36,848 nucleotides of DNA from Pantoea sp. BAV 3049 (GTDB lineage: Bacteria > Pseudomonadota > Gammaproteobacteria > Enterobacterales > Enterobacteriaceae): NCBI RefSeq assembly GCF_009765445.1, contig NZ_WHOY01000031.1, positions 517,547 to 554,394 of the forward strand, given 5' to 3'. The position numbers and the translations under genes are program-made. Below the pieces are notes generated by a model, which was given only the letters and a program-made list of their open reading frames with translations, was not told where the DNA came from and searched no databases. The stretch's first letter is position 1. Each line of letters opens with the position of its first letter. Positions 32,201 through 36,848 of this stretch are shown one piece after another.

Positions 32201-32533
32201 GTGAAAGGCGAAATCGTGGAAGTCATCATCGACTGGATTGAAGAACATCTGGACGATGGGTTAAATATTGAAGCCGTGGCAGCGCGTTCCGGCTATTCAA
32301 AATGGCATCTTCAGCGTGCGTTTAAAGAGAAAAAGGGTATGACCCTGGGTTCATTTATCCGCTGCCGCCGTCTGGATGAAGCCGCCAAAAGTCTGGTCAG
32401 CTCGCACAAAACTATCATGACCATCTCAATGGACCTGGGTTTCTCTTCCCAGCAGTGCTTCCAGCGCGTGTTCAAAAAGCATTTCAACGTCACACCCAGA
32501 GACTACCGCAATCAGCATCGGGAGTTTTACTGA
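32201..32533 (+). CDS. Short AraC-family regulator (MarA/SoxS/RamA type)
   Basis: A 110-residue regulator made only of the two helix-turn-helix motifs of the AraC DNA-binding domain, like MarA, SoxS and RamA (107-129 residues). The motifs read EAVAARSGYSKWHLQRAFKE in the first half and ISMDLGFSSQQCFQRVFKKHF in the second, with the family ending VTPRDYR. SoxS has the closely similar IAMDLGYVSQQTFSRVF. GTG is the start, with AGGAG 7 nt before it. There is no effector domain, so activity must follow its expression level, possibly controlled through the AT-rich leader and the nested palindrome upstream. By analogy it may switch on efflux or stress genes, but targets are unknown and no known symbol fits securely. 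Confidence 0.85.
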   Translation: MKGEIVEVIIDWIEEHLDDGLNIEAVAARSGYSKWHLQRAFKEKKGMTLGSFIRCRRLDEAAKSLVSSHKTIMTISMDLGFSSQQCFQRVFKKHFNVTPRDYRNQHREFY

Positions 32534-32583
32534 GTCAGCGCTGGCAGGGTAATCCTGCAGTGAGTTAACTACGGCAACCTAAC

Positions 32584-32829
32584 ATGAAAAAATCTTCCCT
32601 AATCCTGATCGCTCTGGTGTTCGGCAGCCCTTGCTTTGCCTCAGCGACCGCGCTTTCCGCGCCGGTAAGCTATGCTGCGGCTTTGTGCGATCCTGGCTTC
32701 TGTTTCGGTCAGGCCCGCGCCGGGAATGAAATGACTCAGGGCCTGACTGGCTATGAGCGCCAGGTTCAGCGCGTGCTGGAACCGGCCACGGAGAATGCCC
32801 CCACCTCGCAGGCAAGTAAAGTCCGTTAA
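32584..32829 (+). CDS. Small exported hypothetical protein
   Basis: An 81-residue protein with a clear Sec signal peptide ([19 protein letters not shown], cleavage after Ala-19 or thereabouts) and a mature part of about 60 residues. The mature part has two close cysteines in [10 protein letters not shown], suitable for a disulphide, and an Arg/Gln-rich tail. I do not recognise the family. It follows the AraC-type gene by 50 nt and may share its transcript. No ribosome-binding site stands out, although the coding composition and signal peptide make it likely to be real. It may be periplasmic or secreted. Confidence 0.6.
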   Translation: MKKSSLILIALVFGSPCFASATALSAPVSYAAALCDPGFCFGQARAGNEMTQGLTGYERQVQRVLEPATENAPTSQASKVR

Positions 32830-32914
32830 ATTCCGGGGTTATGACGGCCCCGATGCAGAATTTAACATTGACTCAGGTATACTGATGCCCGTGTTGAACT
32901 GCCTACGGGATGTT

Positions 32915-33421
32915 ATGGAACGTTTCACTGAAAATCTTATTTATGCTTCGCGCTGGCTGCTGGCACCGGTTTATCTCGGGCTGTCGCTTGGCCTGTTAGC
33001 GCTGGCTATCAAGTTTTTCCAGGAAGTCTTTCACCTGCTGCCAAATGTGCTGGCGATGGCCGAAAACGATCTGGTGCTGGTTTTACTGTCAATGATCGAC
33101 ATGACGCTGGTCGGCGGCCTGCTGGTGATGGTGATGCTGTCGGGCTATGAGAATTTCGTCTCCAGACTGGATATTTCCGCGGACAAGGAAAAACTCAGCT
33201 GGCTCGGCAAAATGGACTCCGGCTCACTGAAAAATAAAGTCGCGGCCTCAATTGTGGCGATCTCTTCTATTCATCTGCTGCGGGTATTTATGGATGCAAG
33301 GAATATTCCGGACAACAAGCTGATGTGGTATGTGATCATCCATCTGGCATTTGTGCTGTCCGCTTTTGTGATGGGCTACCTGGACAGCCTGTCCCGCCGT
33401 GAAAAGGCCGCGAGCCATTGA
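32915..33421 (+). CDS. yqhA: YqhA/UPF0114-family membrane protein
   Basis: A 168-residue inner-membrane protein with three or four helices, matching E. coli YqhA (164 residues). [15 protein letters not shown] at the start, [21 protein letters not shown] in the middle and [19 protein letters not shown] are strongly conserved, and the end reads [15 protein letters not shown]. The start was moved to 32915 because the family begins MERF and the upstream frame back to 32753 overlaps the preceding gene. Function is unknown. A clear terminator follows. Confidence 0.9.
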   Translation: MERFTENLIYASRWLLAPVYLGLSLGLLALAIKFFQEVFHLLPNVLAMAENDLVLVLLSMIDMTLVGGLLVMVMLSGYENFVSRLDISADKEKLSWLGKMDSGSLKNKVAASIVAISSIHLLRVFMDARNIPDNKLMWYVIIHLAFVLSAFVMGYLDSLSRREKAASH

Positions 33422-33430
33422 CCTTACTCC

Positions 33431-33455
33431 CTGCCTGGTCTTTCCGGGCAGTTTT
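33431..33455 (+). terminator. Rho-independent terminator of yqhA
   Basis: CTGCCTGG and CCGGGCAG form an 8-bp stem (one G-U pair) with a TCTTT loop, followed by TTTTCCCC and then a long T-rich run. It sits 9 nt after the yqhA stop. The remaining 246 nt to the esterase gene shows no clear promoter. Confidence 0.82.
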
Positions 33456-33701
33456 CCCCTCTTTTTTCTTGCTGAGTCTTTTTTTGCTTGCCTCATCGGG
33501 GGCAAATCGCATAAAAAGCGGTGAAGAGACTTCACCTTCATGCCGATAAATAAAAACGGCTATAAAAGCCCGGCATAGTGTGGCCCGTAATTACCCAATT
33601 GTTTTTGGCACTCACATTGCATATTTCCTCTGTACGCACGGCTGTCCGGTGCGGCGGCATGGTTATGTCATTTTGTTTGTCACAGAGGATGGAAATGCCA
33701 G

Positions 33702-34598
33702 ATGATTAGTCGTCGTCGGTTGATACTGGGAACCGGCGCCACGTTGCTTGCCATGACGACCGGAAAGCTGTTTGCCAGAGAAGATATTATTCCTCTCTGG
33801 CAGGACGATCCTCCTGGCGGTGGAGGCCCGAGCGGGGAGTTGCGTATTTCTGCTAACGGCTCATGGTCGAATATTGTCAGCCCTGCGATCCAACGCTTTC
33901 AGCCTGAGGAGCCTAACGGTTCGGCAGTGCTGATCGCGGCCGGTGGCGGTTACCGCTGGATTGGTATGGGGGGGGAAGCCTGGCCGGTGGCGCGCTGGTT
34001 GAATGCCCGTGGCTACACTGCTTATGTACTGAGTTACCGGCTGCCGCGTGAGAAGTGGAAGGCCGGGCGGCTGGCACCGCTGCAGGATGCCCAGCGGGCG
34101 ATCAGGTTGGTTCGCTCAATGGAGCGCAAAGTTCATCTGCTGGGTTTCTCGGCTGGCGGCCACCTGATGGGTATGGCGGCGGCGCGTCCTGATTTCGTGA
34201 CTTATGAACCGCAGGACTCTATGGATCATATTGTACCGGTGGTGGACACCGCTGCGTTAATCTACCCGGTGATCACCCTCGAACCCCCTTACACTAATAC
34301 GCACACTCATTTTGAGCTGCTCGGCGCAAATCCTTCTCCAGCGGATGAAGCTGGCTGGTCCGTGGAAAGCTACGTCACACGTAAGTTTCCGCCGACATTT
34401 TTAGCGCAGGCCGATGACGATCCAATTTCCAATCCGCATAACACGCAAATCATGCACGATACCTGCCGCCGGATGGGTGTGCCGGTCCAGCAGATTAAAA
34501 TTACCCGTGGTGGGCATGGATTTGGTTTGGGTAAAGCGGGGACGCCTGCGGCGATTTGGGATGAAGCCTACGCTGTCTGGCTTGATGCGCATCGCTAA
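33702..34598 (+). CDS. Exported alpha/beta-hydrolase (esterase), Tat-type signal
   Basis: A 298-residue alpha/beta-hydrolase with an N-terminal leader MISRRRLILGTGATLLAM that contains a twin-arginine motif (SRRRL) and a hydrophobic stretch, ending in an Ala-rich cleavage region near residue 25. It is probably exported folded to the periplasm. The nucleophile is Ser150 in GFSAGGH, the acid is likely the Asp in ADDDPIS (near 244) and the His is in RGGHGFG (near 268). AAGGGYRWIG near residue 80 forms the oxyanion region. Relatives include acetyl-xylan and pectin-linked esterases, so a role in plant polysaccharide deacetylation is possible but unproven. The start is preceded by GGAA; a tiny overlapping ORF (ATG at 33695, stop at 33707) shares the region. 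Confidence 0.8.
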   Translation: MISRRRLILGTGATLLAMTTGKLFAREDIIPLWQDDPPGGGGPSGELRISANGSWSNIVSPAIQRFQPEEPNGSAVLIAAGGGYRWIGMGGEAWPVARWLNARGYTAYVLSYRLPREKWKAGRLAPLQDAQRAIRLVRSMERKVHLLGFSAGGHLMGMAAARPDFVTYEPQDSMDHIVPVVDTAALIYPVITLEPPYTNTHTHFELLGANPSPADEAGWSVESYVTRKFPPTFLAQADDDPISNPHNTQIMHDTCRRMGVPVQQIKITRGGHGFGLGKAGTPAAIWDEAYAVWLDAHR

Positions 34599-34637
34599 AA
34601 ACGTGAACGTGGCCACCTGCAATGAGGCGGCCAGCGG

Positions 34638-35588
34638 TTATTTTCTTAATCTCACCAGATCCACCGCGTGATTAACTCTTTTGGTCATGATCAGGCTTGC
34701 CCGCTCGCGGGTTGGCAGAATGTTTTCCTTCAGATTCATCAGGTTGATCTCTTCCCACAGCTGTTTCGCTATGCCCACAGCTTCATCTTCCGGCAGTTGT
34801 GCGTAGTGGTGGAAGTAGGAATCGGGATCGGTAAAGGCACCCTGACGGAATTTAAGGAAGCGATTGATGTACCAGTGCTGCAGCAACTCCTGTGGGGCAT
34901 CAACGTAAATGGAGAAATCCACGAAGTCAGAAACAAAGACGTGATGCGGGTCATGGGGATAATCCATACCACTCTGCAGCACGTTCAGCCCTTCCAGAAT
35001 CAGGATATCCGGTTGTTGCACCACTTTATCGCCGTCAGGAATGACGTCATAAATCAGGTGTGAATAAACCGGAGCGGTGACCTGCGATGCACCCGATTTC
35101 AGATCGGACACGAAATTCACCAGCCGGTGCATATCATACGATTGTGGGAACCCTTTCTTCTTCATCAGCCCGCGTTCTTTCAACACATCATTGGGATGCA
35201 GAAAACCGTCGGTGGTGATCAGCTCAACGCGGCGGTGTTCCGGCCAGCGGCTGAGCAGAGCCTGCAGTACGCGAGCCGTGGTGCTTTTGCCCACTGCCAC
35301 GCTGCCAGCAATGCTGATGATATAGGGGATCTTCTGGCCATTGGTGCCGAGGAACTGTTCCAGCACGGCCTGGCGGCGCAGATTGGAACTGATATAAAAG
35401 TTAAGCAGGCGGGAGAGCGGCAGATAGATCTCTGCCACTTCCTCAATCGATAAATCTTCGTTTATCCCCTCAAGACGGGCAACTTCCTCTTCACTCAGGG
35501 TCATCGGCACGGAATCACGCAGCGCGGCCCATTGAGTGCGGTTAAATTGCAGATAGGGTGTGGTCAACAAGGATTCTTTTTTACTCAT
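34638..35588 (-). CDS. coaA: Pantothenate kinase
   Basis: A 316-residue type I pantothenate kinase that phosphorylates pantothenate in the first step of coenzyme A synthesis; the length equals the E. coli enzyme. The P-loop is GSVAVGKST (near 95-103), followed by [21 protein letters not shown] and the CoA-feedback region [21 protein letters not shown] (read in parts). I moved the start from 35663 to 35588 because the family opens MS-K-E and continues [11 protein letters not shown]. The longer frame adds 25 unrelated residues. It is a single gene; a GNAT gene follows upstream on the same strand and then the tRNA operon, which retains the coaA-thrU synteny of enteric bacteria. Confidence 0.96.
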   Translation of the reverse strand: MSKKESLLTTPYLQFNRTQWAALRDSVPMTLSEEEVARLEGINEDLSIEEVAEIYLPLSRLLNFYISSNLRRQAVLEQFLGTNGQKIPYIISIAGSVAVGKSTTARVLQALLSRWPEHRRVELITTDGFLHPNDVLKERGLMKKKGFPQSYDMHRLVNFVSDLKSGASQVTAPVYSHLIYDVIPDGDKVVQQPDILILEGLNVLQSGMDYPHDPHHVFVSDFVDFSIYVDAPQELLQHWYINRFLKFRQGAFTDPDSYFHHYAQLPEDEAVGIAKQLWEEINLMNLKENILPTRERASLIMTKRVNHAVDLVRLRK

Positions 35589-35741
35589 ATGCATGCTTCT
35601 GCCAGCAAGAATTTGCCCGTCGTGATGTGAAAACATTTCAGGAGCGCGGCAAAGCCGACTCACGGACTAAGGGAAATTTCAGAAAACAATGGGCAGGAGG
35701 TTACCACCAGACGGGGCCTAACCAGAAGGAAAAATAAAATC

Positions 35742-35769
35742 TGCGGGTGCAAACGTAACGGCACCCGCA
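35742..35769 (-). terminator. Terminator of the GNAT gene
   Basis: TGCGGGTGC (35742-35750) and GCACCCGCA (35761-35769) form a perfect 9-bp stem with a 10-nt loop. On the minus strand it is followed by GATTTTATTTTT, a T-rich tail. Its plus-strand side is also followed by TTTATTGAATTTTT, so it may work in both directions. Confidence 0.85.
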
Positions 35770-35781
35770 TTTATTGAATTT

Positions 35782-36330
35782 TTAGCTGGCAATCGCCCTG
35801 ATAACCTGATTAACCGCAAACAGCCGCTTGTAATAGATGACGGCAGAGTGGGAGTAACCTTCAGAAGTGCAGGAGAAGTCAGGCAACTCGCCCAGGCAAC
35901 GATATCCCTGCGCGCGATAAAAAGCTTCGGCGGCACCGCCTGCTGGCGTATCCAGATAAAGGAGGCCGCGCTGCAGATTCATTGCTTCTTCTTCCAGAGC
36001 TGCCATCAGCTTTTTACCGGTGCCCAGGCGGCGGGCGCGATCGTGAACCAGCAGTTGCTGAATCTCTGCGCGATTACGGCCTTCCGGCTTCAGGCAAACC
36101 TCCAGCTGGACGCTGCCAGTGACGCCCTGATTGTCGCGGGCAATCCACAGCTTTCTGTCTCCTTTAGCCAGCCCGGCCCGCAGGCTGTGAAAATAACTCT
36201 CTGCCTGCTCCTGAGAAAGACGTTGTCGTTCGCCATCCGCGGCGTCGCTGGTCACTGCGTTAAGCAGCAGTTCTGCCAGTTCGCTACGATAGACAGGTAG
36301 GGTGGCGGCATTGATCATCACGATTTTCAT
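35782..36330 (-). CDS. GNAT-family N-acetyltransferase
   Basis: A 182-residue acetyltransferase with the GNAT fold. The acetyl-CoA motif A is visible as IQQLLVHDRARRLGTGKKLMAALEEEA (near 90-116, read in parts), with the Arg-x-x-Gly-x-Gly/Ala pyrophosphate loop R-R-L-G-T-G. Motif B follows as LLYLDTPAGGAAEAFYRAQGY (near 123-143). The substrate may be an amine, amino acid or protein terminus. It sits between coaA and the tRNA operon and has its own terminator. Confidence 0.85.
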   Translation of the reverse strand: MKIVMINAATLPVYRSELAELLLNAVTSDAADGERQRLSQEQAESYFHSLRAGLAKGDRKLWIARDNQGVTGSVQLEVCLKPEGRNRAEIQQLLVHDRARRLGTGKKLMAALEEEAMNLQRGLLYLDTPAGGAAEAFYRAQGYRCLGELPDFSCTSEGYSHSAVIYYKRLFAVNQVIRAIAS

Positions 36331-36657
36331 GCGGTGTCCTCCTCTGTTGGCCTATAAGAAGAAATGCAATAAGTGATCCAATTCACAAAACGCAGTCCGG
36401 ATGGGAAAGAGATGTGTCGTGTTGCTGAAAAAACGCACGCTTAACGTGCAAAACGATCGCCATGGTGCAAAAAAAATCACCGCTCTCATTTAACGACGTT
36501 ACTGCCCGCCAGATTTTATCAGCCAGATGCCCCGGAATAAGGTGGTGAAAAAACCGCCCTGACGCTGATTATTTGAACGGAAATCCTGAATAAGAGGGGC
36601 GATTTGCGAAGAATTGCACAAATACCAGGCATAAGAACATTTATCGCGATTTTTTTG
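36331..36657. other. Gene-free leader region of the tRNA operon
   Basis: No gene is seen in this stretch. It is AT-rich with many A-tracts (for example near 36468 and 36651) and lies between the start of the GNAT gene and the tRNA promoter. Stable-RNA operons of this type usually carry FIS binding sites and UP elements here, but I cannot pinpoint individual sites. Confidence 0.5.
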
Positions 36658-36686
36658 TTGCATCATGCGGCCGGTCTTCCTAGAAT
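36658..36686 (+). promoter_or_regulatory. Promoter of the thrU-tyrU tRNA operon
   Basis: TTGCAT (36658-36663) and TAGAAT (36681-36686) are separated by exactly 17 nt. The next bases, GCGCGTC, form a GC-rich discriminator typical of stringently controlled stable-RNA promoters. Transcription would start about 7-8 nt after the -10, leaving a very short leader before the tRNA. A T-run immediately upstream may act as an UP element. Confidence 0.8.
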
Positions 36687-36700
36687 GCGCGTCACTTGAT

Positions 36701-36776
<76 letters not shown>

Positions 36777-36788
36777 TCAAGTACCCCA

Positions 36789-36848
<60 letters not shown>

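Noticed and set aside
32753..32914. Longer YqhA starting at 32753
   Set aside because: It would overlap the small exported protein gene, and the YqhA family begins with MERF at 32915.
33695..33709. Tiny leader ORF (MPDD) overlapping the esterase start
   Set aside because: It has AGAGG at fair spacing, but four codons are too few to support as a gene and the real start has its own GGAA.
35589..35663. N-terminal extension of CoaA by 25 residues
   Set aside because: The extra residues do not match the family, and starting at 35588 gives the exact 316-residue length and MS-K-E opening of the enteric enzyme.

Overview
The window looks like chromosomal DNA of a gammaproteobacterium of the order Enterobacterales. 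The coaA gene followed by a thrU-tyrU tRNA operon, yaiL, a ymjA-like gene, yqhA, kdpFABCD and the L-galactonate genes are all close to the enteric versions. The mixture of a type VI secretion remnant, several sugar-uptake clusters and lone regulators resembles the plant- or insect-associated Erwinia/Pantoea group. That genus-level placement is inference from gene content only. I see no phage, integrase, insertion sequence or CRISPR array.

Layout. (1) 1-2600: the edge of a type VI secretion cluster (PAAR tip, TagK, TagJ/ImpE, TssE), whose core must lie upstream. (2) 2673-6734: a small SRPBCC protein, then an L-galactonate catabolic locus with lgoD on the minus strand and lgoR and lgoT on the plus strand. 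(3) 6809-8482: yaiL, an RluA-family pseudouridine synthase and a ymjA-like gene. (4) 8590-15799: kdpFABC and kdpD, the high-affinity potassium ATPase and its sensor kinase, preceded by a KdpE-type operator but not followed by kdpE. (5) 15845-16447: an esterase. (6) 16534-23808: a sugar-uptake and catabolism locus made of a binding-protein ABC importer, a ROK kinase, a GlmS-like double-SIS enzyme and a divergent DeoR-family regulator with two matching operators. This is the best candidate for an uncharacterised pathway. (7) 23855-28409: an ABC exporter, a FemAB-like acyltransferase and an ACS-family MFS transporter. (8) 28638-31946: a LysR regulator divergent from a yjiH-yjiG membrane pair and an M20 peptidase gene broken by an internal deletion. 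(9) 32201-36330: a short MarA/SoxS-type regulator, a small exported protein, yqhA, an exported esterase, coaA and a GNAT acetyltransferase. (10) 36658-36848: a strong stable-RNA promoter, tRNA-Thr(TGT) and the 5' part of tRNA-Tyr(GTA).

How the genes work together. The lgo genes import L-galactonate and oxidise it. KdpFABC pumps potassium under control of KdpD, whose usual response regulator must be encoded elsewhere if the system works. In the ABC/ROK/SIS locus a sugar or amino sugar is probably imported unmodified, phosphorylated by the ROK kinase and then isomerised, deaminated or deglycosylated by the SIS enzyme. The DeoR-family protein probably represses both divergent promoters. The YjiH/YjiG pair appears to have lost its linked peptidase.

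All calls come from reading the sequence and comparing it with remembered families. No database search was run.
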